This document shows, piece by piece, positions 45,639 to 54,875 of a DNA stretch of 64,000 nt (positions are counted from its first letter, which is position 1; each line of letters starts with the position of its first letter). Both the position numbers and the translations under genes were made by a program. Below the pieces are notes generated by a model. That model did not search any database. It had not been told where the DNA came from and worked only from the letters and a program-made list of their open reading frames with translations. Source of the stretch: Polaribacter sp. SA4-12 (GTDB taxonomy: Bacteria; Bacteroidota; Bacteroidia; Flavobacteriales; Flavobacteriaceae); the NCBI RefSeq assembly GCF_002163675.1, contig NZ_CP019334.1, positions 3,577,501 through 3,641,500 of the forward strand. Direction: 5' to 3'.

Positions 45639-46194
45639 TTCTATTAATCTTAATTTTTTAGTAAAAGTGATAGTTTTCTGTTTAAAATGAAAATTCTTAA
45701 ACAATAAAGTCAAATGTATATATATTCTATTTTTATAATAGATACAATTATCTCAATTTGAGACAAAATGGGCTTTTTTAATATAATTTACAATAATATA
45801 ATCTAATATGTTAATTAAAAATTATGATGAGTTGTAATTTATATTAACAATATAAAGAAGTATTCATCAATTCAATTTCTTTTTTCACATCATAATTGTA
45901 TTAAAAAAAAGAACCTTTAAGTCTTGTTTCTAAGTTGTTATGATAATGAATATATCATTTTTAGCTTTTTTGATTTGTATAATTTATAAATTTTTCTCCT
46001 TGTTGTTTAAAATCAGAATTGTGTTTTAATCAATAAAATCAATATCTACAGAGGAATTTTAAATATAAAGACTTAGGTTTTTTAGTTAATTCGCGTAAAA
46101 AGGTTGAAACCATTTGTTTCCTTATATAAAACATATGATTAAATTATATTATTAATAAATAATTAACATTGTCGAAACAAATAAAACAAATATT
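45639..46194. promoter_or_regulatory. Divergent spacer between GH43 and T9SS-protein genes
   Basis: In these 556 bases, TACATTTG (minus strand, 45711-45718) fits the -7 consensus for the GH43 gene. TCTCAATTTGAGA (45751-45763) is a perfect 6-bp palindrome about a central base, about 35 bases upstream of that box, and is a candidate operator. No clear box was found for the plus-strand gene, and I saw no frame. Confidence 0.5.
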
Positions 46195-48708
46195 ATGATC
46201 AAAAAATTTACTTTACTTATTGCGTTTGTAATAACTGGTTTTGTCTATGGGCAAACAGCAATTTTAGATTTTGAACCCGGTAAAACTTATATTATTGGTA
46301 ATAATAAGGGGTCTAGTCCTATGATTGCGGCTGTGGCTGATACCGATCCATTAAATGGTGCCAATAATGTTATTAAAATAACAAAAGAAGCCGGTGCAGC
46401 AGATTGGGCGTTTCCAATAATTAATCAAATTGGAAGCAATCCAGGGGGTTGGAGTCATACAGCTGGAAAGTTTATACAAGTAAAATATTTATCTGTTAAT
46501 GATACAGATTTTAATTTTCAATTAGGTGCTTGGATCAATGGATCTAAACAAACTGTAAATATTTCATTAGGTGGAGTAACGTTGAATACTTGGCATGAGA
46601 TAGAATTTGATTTTTCAGGAATTGCTGATGGATGGGCGAATAGAATAGACATAGAGTTCATTGGAGCAGCTGATAATGACGTCTTTTATATAGACGACAT
46701 TACTCAAACAGCTACATCTATTTTAGCACCTCCACCTCCAGCTGATGAATGGAGTTTTGACTTTACAGCAGATACATTAATACAAGATAATGTAGTTGGT
46801 ATACCTGTAAAATACACTTCGGATTTAGAAATTGCAGCAAATGGTATTAAGTTCGATATTTGGTGTGTTAGTGGAGGTGGTGCAGGTCTATGGTCACAAA
46901 CTTGGATTGGTAATGGTAATAATTGGTCTACACTTTCAGTAGGTACAGACCAAACTACAACTATTGACTCTAATGTAAATTCAACCACTTTTGCAGCTTA
47001 TTTTGATACTGATGGATATTTAAAAACGAAGGCAGAATTAGTTGCTTCAAATCCTAATGGCCATTCTCATGCCACTTCAGGAGCACTGCCAACTAATTAT
47101 TATTATGAATTAAGACCTTTGGCTAGTGGAGATGCTAATTTTACCCCAACTCCTCCATCTACTTTTGGTAATAGTTTTCAAGAGAAAACAAATACGTTAA
47201 CAGTTTCTGGTGGTAATTGGTCTACAGATGCAAATTGGTCTAAAACTACCAAACCTGTTGAACAAGAAGATGTTGTTGTACCTGTATCTATGATAGTAAC
47301 TTTAGATGAAGGTGCTACTGTTGATAATTTAAACGTTGTAGGAACTTTAAATATTAGTTCTGGGAAATCTTTAATTGTAAGTGATGCTTCTACAGGAAAC
47401 ATTACATACAATAGAACATTAACAGCAGATAATGACCCTACTAAAGCATGGCATTTGTTATCTTCTCCTGTATCAGGACAAACAATCGTAAATTTTATTG
47501 CTAATAATACTTTGGCTAGTGGTACTACCAATACAGATTTTAGGGGTGTTGCAAATTATATAAATGATGGAACTGCTTGGAACTATTATCTAGTTTCTTA
47601 TGCTGGCTCAGATGCTTTTGACGCTGGTAAAGGATATTCAGTTAAAAATAATGCTGCTGGAGATGTTTCTTTTACAGGAACATATACAAGTGGTGATAAA
47701 GATTTTAATATTTCGCAAGCAACAAATAATTCTAATTTAACAGGAAACCCATATGCTTCTTATATTAATTTAGGAACATTCTTTTCAGACAATAATGCTA
47801 CAGATAGATTATCAGAAGCAACTATATGGTTGTGGAATCAAACTCTAAATGGAGGAGTTGGTGGTTATGAAGAAAAAATGTCTGGTACAGACGCTGCTTT
47901 CGAAATTGCTCCAGGACAAGGGTTCTTTGTAAGCTCTGGTGCTGCTGTATCTAACAAAGTAACTTTTACGGCCGCAAATCAAAGTCATAAAACAGATTCT
48001 TTCTTAAAAAGTGAAAATTCTAGAACAGAAGTTCATTTAAATATTAAGCAAGAAGATTTATTACATCAAGCAAAAATATATTTTATTGAAGGTACAACCA
48101 AGGGGTTTGATAATGGTTTTGATGGTTCTATGTTTAGTGGTGTTAATTATGACTTAGCTATTTATACTGAATTAGTTTCTGACAATAATGGTAGAAAATT
48201 AGGAATTCAATCTTTACCAAATACAGCTTTACAATCTTTGGTAATTCCTGTTGGAGTAAAAGCTACACCTGGTGAAATTACTTTTTCTGCTGAAACTTTA
48301 AACTTACAAGATGGTGTTAAAGTTATTTTAGAAGATAGACTTACAAATACTTTTACAAGCCTAAATGAAGCAAGTTCAAACTATAAAGTAAATTTAGATT
48401 CTGATATAAATGGTATAGGTAGATTTTACTTACACACTTCAAGTAAAGCGTTAAACTTAGATTCTTCTATCAGTGTAGAAAACATTAGTATTTACACTTC
48501 TGGTAATAACACATTAAGAGTTGTTGGTTTACAGCAAGATAATGCTTCTATAAAATTATTTAATATTTTAGGTGAACAGGTTATGAATACTTCATTTAAC
48601 TCTAATGGAGTTAAAGATATTGCGTTACCAAAGTTAGCTACAGGAATTTATATTGTTCAGTTAGAAACTGAGTCAGGTAAATTAAACAAGAAAATAATTT
48701 TAGAATAA
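46195..48708 (+). CDS. T9SS-exported carbohydrate-binding-like protein
   Basis: The 837-residue product has a signal peptide (TLLIAFVITGFVYGQ). The N-terminal 170 residues (TAILDFEPGKTYIIG to VFYIDDITQT) look like a beta-sandwich carbohydrate-binding module, and a second one may span about 185-320. The centre has a TVSGGNWSTDANWSKTTKP repeat of the kind found in large flavobacterial surface proteins. The last 75 residues form a type IX sorting domain: SIKLFNILGEQVMNTSF to GIYIVQLETESGKLNKKIILE. No catalytic domain is recognised. In a xylan locus it may be a surface glycan-binding protein. A 54-codon signal-bearing gene follows 26 bases downstream. Confidence 0.85.
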   Translation: MIKKFTLLIAFVITGFVYGQTAILDFEPGKTYIIGNNKGSSPMIAAVADTDPLNGANNVIKITKEAGAADWAFPIINQIGSNPGGWSHTAGKFIQVKYLSVNDTDFNFQLGAWINGSKQTVNISLGGVTLNTWHEIEFDFSGIADGWANRIDIEFIGAADNDVFYIDDITQTATSILAPPPPADEWSFDFTADTLIQDNVVGIPVKYTSDLEIAANGIKFDIWCVSGGGAGLWSQTWIGNGNNWSTLSVGTDQTTTIDSNVNSTTFAAYFDTDGYLKTKAELVASNPNGHSHATSGALPTNYYYELRPLASGDANFTPTPPSTFGNSFQEKTNTLTVSGGNWSTDANWSKTTKPVEQEDVVVPVSMIVTLDEGATVDNLNVVGTLNISSGKSLIVSDASTGNITYNRTLTADNDPTKAWHLLSSPVSGQTIVNFIANNTLASGTTNTDFRGVANYINDGTAWNYYLVSYAGSDAFDAGKGYSVKNNAAGDVSFTGTYTSGDKDFNISQATNNSNLTGNPYASYINLGTFFSDNNATDRLSEATIWLWNQTLNGGVGGYEEKMSGTDAAFEIAPGQGFFVSSGAAVSNKVTFTAANQSHKTDSFLKSENSRTEVHLNIKQEDLLHQAKIYFIEGTTKGFDNGFDGSMFSGVNYDLAIYTELVSDNNGRKLGIQSLPNTALQSLVIPVGVKATPGEITFSAETLNLQDGVKVILEDRLTNTFTSLNEASSNYKVNLDSDINGIGRFYLHTSSKALNLDSSISVENISIYTSGNNTLRVVGLQQDNASIKLFNILGEQVMNTSFNSNGVKDIALPKLATGIYIVQLETESGKLNKKIILE

Positions 48709-48734
48709 TAACGAGTATATAAAGACAGGATATT

Positions 48735-48899
48735 ATGAAAGAACAAAATAAAAATCAAGAAATTACTCGTAAAGAAGCAATTAAAAAGATTGGTAATTAC
48801 GGTAAATATGCAGCTTTAACTGCATTAGGAACCTATATGATACTAAACCCTAAAAAAGCACAGGCAGCAAGTCTTGAGGCTCCAGGTACAGGGTTTTAA
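48735..48899 (+). CDS. Small exported peptide precursor with Tat-like signal
   Basis: A 54-codon frame that ends in TAA and is followed by a terminator. The product starts with a polar stretch, then TRKEAIKK (similar to a twin-arginine motif with one Arg replaced by Lys), a hydrophobic run YAALTALGTYMIL, and NPKKAQAA, a plausible signal-peptidase site (AQA before A). Cleavage there would leave only about ten residues, ASLEAPGTGF. Similar short precursors behind T9SS proteins occur in related genomes, as I recall. Function unknown; the real product could also be the uncleaved membrane peptide. Confidence 0.7.
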   Translation: MKEQNKNQEITRKEAIKKIGNYGKYAALTALGTYMILNPKKAQAASLEAPGTGF

Positions 48900-48923
48900 T
48901 AATAGTTTTTAATAGTTGAGAAC

Positions 48924-48960
48924 TAAAAGGATGTCAAATTAATTTTTGATGTCCTTTTTT
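48924..48960 (+). terminator. Terminator after the small exported peptide gene
   Basis: AAAAGGATGTCAAA pairs with TTTGATGTCCTTTT around a short loop, with a further T-run. Confidence 0.85.
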
Positions 48961-49261
48961 ATTTTATTTAAAAAAGTGAGCATAGTTGTTTGCTTTAATT
49001 ACTTTGAAATTGTTTAGCCTAAATTTGACTTTAAATTTAATTGTAAAACAAATAAATTAATCAAAGTTAGATTAGAAGTGCTTTTCGATTGATATGTTAA
49101 ACTTCTTAATGCTTATTAAAAGTATTTCTTCGTAAGAGAGTTTATATTACTATTTATACTTTCTTTTACTTAGTATAAAATATTTACCTTAAATTAATAG
49201 GTTTCTTAATTTATATTAATAAACCTTCAACAAAAAATAGATGTTAATCTATCTTTATATC
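48961..49261. other. Spacer without a recognised feature
   Basis: These 301 bases between convergent terminators are AT-rich, with no frame, hairpin or repeat that I could support. Confidence 0.5.
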
Positions 49262-49303
49262 AAAAAAAAACTAGCTATACTACGATTAGTATAACTAGCT
49301 TTT
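49262..49303 (-). terminator. Terminator of the xyl operon
   Basis: On the minus strand AGCTAGTTATACT and AGTATAGCTAGT pair, with one bulge, around AATCGT and are followed by eight or nine T, 16 bases after the symporter stop. Confidence 0.85.
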
Positions 49304-49319
49304 AAAAATTAATTAAAAG

Positions 49320-50696
49320 TTATTGTTTTTTCCAAATACCTTCCATTTCTTCTAATGTTTTTCCTTTGGTTTCTGGTATGAATTTCCAAACAAATATTGC
49401 TGAGATTATACTCATAATTCCATAAAAAAGATAGGTTCCTCCATTACTCATCTCCATCATTGGTGGGTAGGTAGATGAGATAAAGAAGTTAGCAGCCCAT
49501 TGAGCAGCTACAGCAATTGCTACAGCCTGACTTCTAATTTTATTAGGGAATATCTCTGAGATTAGTACCCAACAAATAGGACCCCAACTCATCATGAAAG
49601 ATGCTGTATATATAATAATAAAGACTAATGTTGTAGTTCCAATAATATCCATAAATGCTAATGTAGAAATTGCAATCATACCTATAGCCATTCCTATAGA
49701 ACCAACAATTAACAATGGTTTTCTTCCCCATTTATCAACAGTCATAATAGCTACAACCGTAAAAACAACATTTATTAATCCCATGATAATGGTTTGTAAC
49801 ATAGAAGCATCTTTTGCAGCTCCCATACTTTCAAAAATACGTGGTGCATAATATAGAGCTACATTGATACCAACAAATTGCTGAAAAACAGATAATAGAA
49901 CTCCAATAACGATAACTGCTTTTCCGTAAGAAAATAATTTAGCTTTATTAGTGTCTACTGTTTTTTTAATATCACTTAAAATCTGAGTTGCTTTTTCTGC
50001 ACCATTAAATTTAGTTAAGATAGAAAGCGCTTTGTCGTCTTCTTGTTTTAAAGCTAAATATCTTGGAGATTCTGGCACAAAGAACATTAAAATAACAAAT
50101 ACAGATGCAGGAATTGCTTCAGATAAAAACATTCTTCTCCAACCAATTTCATTTATCCATTCTACAGTTTGTCCATCTGCAATACCCCAGTTTACAAAGT
50201 AAACTACTAGCATTCCAAAAATAATTGCAAATTGATTTATAGAAACCAATCTTCCTCTTATTTCTGCGGGTGCAATTTCTCCAATATACATTGGGCAAAC
50301 TGCAGATGCTAAACCAACACCAATACCACCTACAATTCTATAAAAGTTAAATGTCCAAAGTAAACCCATAGTAGCTTCTCCTTTTTCGAAGAATAAAAAT
50401 TCTGGATTTGCAGAACCTAAGGCTGATAAAAAGAATAAAACACCTGCAATTATCAATGCCTTTTTCCTTCCGTAGGAAGAAACAAAACCAGATATAGCAC
50501 CTCCAATAATACAACCTATTAATGCTGATGATACTGTAACTCCATGTAAAAAGGAACTTAAACCTTGGCTATCTATTAAGAAAGCTTGTATTGATTTTTC
50601 TGCTCCTGAAATTACTGCGGTGTCATAACCAAAGAGTAATCCTCCTAATGTTGCAACGATTGTCACCACATAAATATATGCTGTATTTTGCTTCAT
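49320..50696 (-). CDS. Sugar:H+ symporter, XylE-like
   Basis: The 458-residue product is a 12-helix major facilitator of the sugar porter family: LGGLLFGYDTAVISGAE, the VRGRLVSINQFAIIFG loop after helix 4, PESPRYLALK after helix 6, QQFVGINVALYYAPRIFES, the DKWGRKPLL loop, and PETKGKTLEEM at the end. The QQ/VGIN sugar site and its place 3 bases after xylA make xylose the most likely substrate. Family members also carry glucose or arabinose. Confidence 0.92.
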   Translation of the reverse strand: MKQNTAYIYVVTIVATLGGLLFGYDTAVISGAEKSIQAFLIDSQGLSSFLHGVTVSSALIGCIIGGAISGFVSSYGRKKALIIAGVLFFLSALGSANPEFLFFEKGEATMGLLWTFNFYRIVGGIGVGLASAVCPMYIGEIAPAEIRGRLVSINQFAIIFGMLVVYFVNWGIADGQTVEWINEIGWRRMFLSEAIPASVFVILMFFVPESPRYLALKQEDDKALSILTKFNGAEKATQILSDIKKTVDTNKAKLFSYGKAVIVIGVLLSVFQQFVGINVALYYAPRIFESMGAAKDASMLQTIIMGLINVVFTVVAIMTVDKWGRKPLLIVGSIGMAIGMIAISTLAFMDIIGTTTLVFIIIYTASFMMSWGPICWVLISEIFPNKIRSQAVAIAVAAQWAANFFISSTYPPMMEMSNGGTYLFYGIMSIISAIFVWKFIPETKGKTLEEMEGIWKKQ

Positions 50697-50699
50697 AAT

Positions 50700-52025
50700 T
50701 TATATATATTGATTGATAATGTTTTCGAATAATTCTTGTTTACCACTTTGTAATGATAACTCTCCGTTTTCTTGAGCAATTTTGTAAAGATCTTGCATAG
50801 ATAATTTACCGTTTTCAAAATCTTTTCCTTTACCTGAGTCAAAAGAAGCATAACGATCTGTTCTTAATTTATCATAAGGAGAAGAAGTAATAATTTTATC
50901 CGCAATTAACAATGCTCTAGCAAACGTATCTGCTCCACCAATATGTGCATGAAAAACATCATCCATATCTGTTGAGTTTCTTCTAATTTTTGCATCAAAA
51001 TTAACACCACCACCTTGTAAACCACCAGCTTTTAAGAAAACTAACATTGCTTCTGTAGTTTCTTGAATGTTGTTAGGAAATTGATCTGTATCCCAACCAT
51101 TTTGATAATCTCCACGGTTTGCATCTAAACTACCTAACATTCCTGCATTTGCAGCTGTTTCAATTTCGTGTTGAAAAGTATGTTGTGCTAAAGTTGCGTG
51201 ATTTACTTCAATATTCATTTTAAAATCGTTCTCTAAACCATATTTGTGTAAGAAACCAATTGCTGTAGCAGAATCAAAATCATATTGATGCTTCATTGGC
51301 TCCATTGGTTTTGGTTCAATAAAGAAGTTACCTTTAAATCCTTGTGCACGAGCATAATCTCTAGCCATTGTTAAGAATTGCCCCATGTGGTCTAATTCTC
51401 TTCCCATATCGGTGTTTAGTAAAGACATATAACCTTCACGTCCACCCCAGAAAACATAGTTTTCACCATCTAATGCAATAGTTGCATCTAAAGCTAATTT
51501 TATTTGTCCACCGGCTCTTGCAACAACATCAAAATCTGGATTTGTTGAAGCTCCATTCATATAACGAGGATTAGAGAAACAGTTTGCAGTACCCCATAAT
51601 AATTTAATACTATTTCCTTTTTTCTTCTCTTGTAAATACTCAGTAATTGCAGCTACTCTTTTTTCTTGTTCTGCAAAAGTTGCTCCTTCTTCAATTAAAT
51701 CTGTATCGTGAAAACAGAAATAATCAAATCCCATTTTACTGATAAATTCAAAAGCTGCATCTGCTTTATCTTTAGCTGCTTGAATTGGGTCTGATGATTG
51801 ATCCCATCCAAAACTTTGTGTTCCAGGTCCAAAAGGATCACCTCCTTGACCACAGAATGTATGCCAATAAGCTATTGCAAATTTAAAATGCTCACGCATT
51901 GTTTTACCAGCCACAACTTGATCTGGATTGTAATATTTAAATGCTAAAGGATTATCAGATTCCTTTCCTTCAAACTTAATTTCTCCAATACCTTTAAAGT
52001 ATTCTTTGTTTCCTATAATTGCCAT
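50700..52025 (-). CDS. xylA: Xylose isomerase
   Basis: XylA interconverts D-xylose and D-xylulose. The 441-residue product is of the class II (longer) type, with [42 protein letters not shown], the metal ligands in [15 protein letters not shown], and the C-terminal metal site [19 protein letters not shown]. Length is normal. It is the middle gene of xylB-xylA-symporter, with 8 and 3 bases to its neighbours. Confidence 0.97.
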   Translation of the reverse strand: MAIIGNKEYFKGIGEIKFEGKESDNPLAFKYYNPDQVVAGKTMREHFKFAIAYWHTFCGQGGDPFGPGTQSFGWDQSSDPIQAAKDKADAAFEFISKMGFDYFCFHDTDLIEEGATFAEQEKRVAAITEYLQEKKKGNSIKLLWGTANCFSNPRYMNGASTNPDFDVVARAGGQIKLALDATIALDGENYVFWGGREGYMSLLNTDMGRELDHMGQFLTMARDYARAQGFKGNFFIEPKPMEPMKHQYDFDSATAIGFLHKYGLENDFKMNIEVNHATLAQHTFQHEIETAANAGMLGSLDANRGDYQNGWDTDQFPNNIQETTEAMLVFLKAGGLQGGGVNFDAKIRRNSTDMDDVFHAHIGGADTFARALLIADKIITSSPYDKLRTDRYASFDSGKGKDFENGKLSMQDLYKIAQENGELSLQSGKQELFENIINQYI

Positions 52026-52033
52026 TTTGTATG

Positions 52034-53518
52034 TTATTTATTTTTTAATATAATTTCTAATTCTTGTTTCCATTTCTTGTAAGCTAGTTCATAAGGAGTA
52101 ATGTTTTTAAGTGGCATAAAGGTCATTACGTGATCATTTTTTGTAATACTTTCTCCAAATTTCTTAAAATCACCATCTTTTAAACCAACTGCTCTTGCTG
52201 CACCAATTGCACCAGTTGTATTGTAAATTTCTATTTCATGACCAATTAAAGTTGCAACAGTATTCGAAAATATTTCTGAACGAAATAAATTATCGTTTCC
52301 AGCCCTAATTACATCAATTTTAGCGTTATCATTTTTAAGAATTTCCATTCCATAAACAAATGAGAATGCAATACCTTCTAAAGCTGCTCTGTATAAGTGT
52401 GAGTTGTTATGTTGATTTAAATTTAAATTTGCAAAATGAACGCCAACGTTTTTACTGTTTAACATTCGTTCTGCACCATTTCCAAAAGGAATTACAACAA
52501 CACCATTAGAGCCAACAGCAATTTTAGATGCTTTTCTGTTCATTGTTTCGTAAGATTCATTTTCAGAATTGTTACGTAACCATCTGTACATAATTCCGGC
52601 ACCATTTATACACAATAATTTTCCTAAATTTTTCTGATTATTAGAGTAATTTACGTGTGCAAAATTGTTTATTCTAGAAGATTCTTTCGATTTTATAGAA
52701 TCTGTAACGGCATAAATTACACCAGAAGTTCCACCAGTAGCTGCAACTTCACCAGGATTAAAAATATTTAGTGAAAGTGCATTATTTGGTTGGTCTCCTG
52801 CTCTGTAAATTACAGGGATTCCTAAAGGTAATCCAGTCTCTTTTGATGCTTTTTCTGTAACAGTTCCTTGATTTGTAAAGTTCTCTACAATATTTGGTGT
52901 AAGACAGTTATCAATTCCGTAATAATCTAACAACCAATCTGCTACTTTATCTTCTTTATAATCCCAAAGGATACCTTCAGATAAACCATTCTTAGTAGTA
53001 TTTATCTCATCAGTAAGTTTGTAAGCTATGAAATCTCCAGGAAGCATGTATTTATGAATTTTCTCATACACTAAAGGTTCATTCTCTTTTACCCACTTTA
53101 ATTTCGATGCTGTAAAGTTACCTGGAGAATTTAGTAAGTTAGCAACACATTTATCCTCTCCTAAATCAGAAAATGCCTTGTCACCAATTTTTATAGCCCT
53201 ACTATCACACCAAATAATTGAGTTTCTTAAAGGTTCTCCATTTTTATCAACAACAACTAAACCATGCATTTGGTAAGATATACCAATTCCAGTAATTTTT
53301 GAGGCATCAATTTGAGCTTCTTTAATTATTCTTTTTGTTGCAGTACAAATATATTGCCACCAATTGTTTGGGTCTTGTTCTGCCCAATCCGATTGTAAGG
53401 AAGCAATTTCCATTTCGTTTTTTGGTTCATGAAGACTTAAAATACTTTTGCCTGTTTTTGCTTCAACTAAAGCTACTTTTACGGAAGAACTTCCTAAATC
53501 ATATCCTATATAATACAA
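52034..53518 (-). CDS. xylB: Xylulokinase
   Basis: XylB phosphorylates xylulose for the pentose phosphate pathway. The 494-residue FGGY kinase shows the N-terminal phosphate loop [14 protein letters not shown], the substrate region [13 protein letters not shown], the [14 protein letters not shown] and [10 protein letters not shown] motifs of the second actin-like domain, and [15 protein letters not shown] near the C-terminus. First gene of the xyl operon. Confidence 0.95.
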   Translation of the reverse strand: MYYIGYDLGSSSVKVALVEAKTGKSILSLHEPKNEMEIASLQSDWAEQDPNNWWQYICTATKRIIKEAQIDASKITGIGISYQMHGLVVVDKNGEPLRNSIIWCDSRAIKIGDKAFSDLGEDKCVANLLNSPGNFTASKLKWVKENEPLVYEKIHKYMLPGDFIAYKLTDEINTTKNGLSEGILWDYKEDKVADWLLDYYGIDNCLTPNIVENFTNQGTVTEKASKETGLPLGIPVIYRAGDQPNNALSLNIFNPGEVAATGGTSGVIYAVTDSIKSKESSRINNFAHVNYSNNQKNLGKLLCINGAGIMYRWLRNNSENESYETMNRKASKIAVGSNGVVVIPFGNGAERMLNSKNVGVHFANLNLNQHNNSHLYRAALEGIAFSFVYGMEILKNDNAKIDVIRAGNDNLFRSEIFSNTVATLIGHEIEIYNTTGAIGAARAVGLKDGDFKKFGESITKNDHVMTFMPLKNITPYELAYKKWKQELEIILKNK

Positions 53519-54059
53519 TGCTTATCTATTTTAAATTGTAACAATCAAAAAAGAAAATGTAGCTGTTACACTTTTTTTTTGTGTTTCTTTTATGAATGAT
53601 AAAAGTATTTTATTTGAAATGGAATTAACACTACAGATGGTGTGAAATATATAACAAATGTTATTAGATAAACCTTTTTATAAATATTTATTGAAGTTAA
53701 CTTTCTGTTAATTATTGGTTTATGTGCTATTTGATTGTTTTGGATACTTTTTTGTTGTAGATAACTATAAAGTATTTACCGTTAGAGAAAATTATGAAAT
53801 CTATTTTTAAATTATTACTATTTTTATACTTTTAACTACGTGAAATTTTACATAGAGAAGATATAATTTTAATTGAAGAATTAGAATTTATCCCTTTTAA
53901 ATGTAAAGTATCTTTAACAGGGTTTGGGTAAAAATTATAACCTTTTTCTCATTCTTATTAAGAATTAATGTTGTTGAATTGTATGTAATTTGATATAGCT
54001 TAATATCTTGTACAATTATTCATAATTGATTGTACTCTGTTTGTTTCAGAAATGTTGTC
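53519..54059. other. Spacer upstream of xylB and 3' of the decayed gene
   Basis: These 541 bases should contain the xylB promoter on the minus strand, but no exact TAnnTTTG was found there. A few leftover codons of the decayed gene may extend into it. Nothing else is supported. Confidence 0.4.
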
Positions 54060-54734
54060 TTAAGGAATTTCAGAATCAGATTTATCAATAATTTTAAAAA
54101 TTGCAACATTAACAGTGGACAGTTTTATATTAAAATTAGCAATAGAAATTGAACTTCCGTTTAAACCAATATCAATATATTTATTCTGATTATTTATGAT
54201 ACAATCATTAGAAAAAACAACTGTATTATAGGTGGTAAAAGGTGACGGAGGTAAATTATTTTTATTGTATAACATCGGTTTCTTAACCCAGTTTTTTCAA
54301 GCATACCTTACTGTTGTTTACTCTAGTTGAGGAAACTCCGATTGTGTTGTCTTTAACAGTAGCACTTACAGTTGTAAATAGACCTTTTTTATTTGCAATT
54401 TCGAAAAGATGTGCATTTCCAGTATTATAAAAATAATATGACCATTCGATTTATCTGTCTTAGATTCTATTTCTACACTAGAATCAGTTGAAGTTATGTA
54501 GCTATTAATTACACTTACTTGTGTGTTTTCCTTGTCAAGGAAAAGCAAAATTTTGACCCCTATTATTAAATTTTCAGCATCAATAGTACTTGGCATCAAA
54601 TGACTAGTATTAAAAGGAGTTTGTTGTGCGTTAATTTAAAATGAAATAGCTAATGATAGAAAGAAAATAGCTGTTGTTGATATATTAATTGGTGTTGAAT
54701 TTTTCTTTTTTTTAGGATAAAAGTAAAATCTCAT
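54060..54734 (-). pseudogene. Decayed exported protein with carbohydrate-binding (CBM6-like) start
   Basis: From the ATG at 54734 the frame reads MRFYFYPKKKKNSTPIN, a hydrophobic signal ILSLAISF-type, an in-frame TAA (54636-54638), then INAQQTPFNTSHLMPSTIDAEN, which matches the start of secreted CBM6-type proteins (P-x-T-I-x-A-E-N). Further down, the frame shifts near 54395, and the new frame gives HLFEIANKKGLFTTVSATVKDN, an Ig-like repeat. A third fragment (54060-54275) continues. At least one stop and one frameshift are present, and it is too short for an intact enzyme. It lies in a xylan locus and was probably a xylan-binding or xylan-degrading surface protein. Confidence 0.7.
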
Positions 54735-54847
54735 TCAGGTAGTTAAAGTTATATATGGTTATTATAATAGAACTTAAAATATAATTTGATTCATTAATTT
54801 TAATGTCTAAGTTCTAATTATAGGTTAAAACCTAGTTTAAAAATTGG

Positions 54848-54855
54848 TATATTTG
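54848..54855 (+). promoter_or_regulatory. Candidate -7 box (TATATTTG) of the HTCS gene
   Basis: Exact TAnnTTTG, 20 bases before the ATG at 54876. No TTTG at ideal spacing. Confidence 0.55.
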
Positions 54856-54875
54856 AAAAAATTATTTCAGAAAAT

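Noticed and set aside
53519..54059. CRISPR array or tRNA gene in the long spacers
   Set aside because: No regularly spaced repeats and no cloverleaf-like segments were seen in this spacer or any other.
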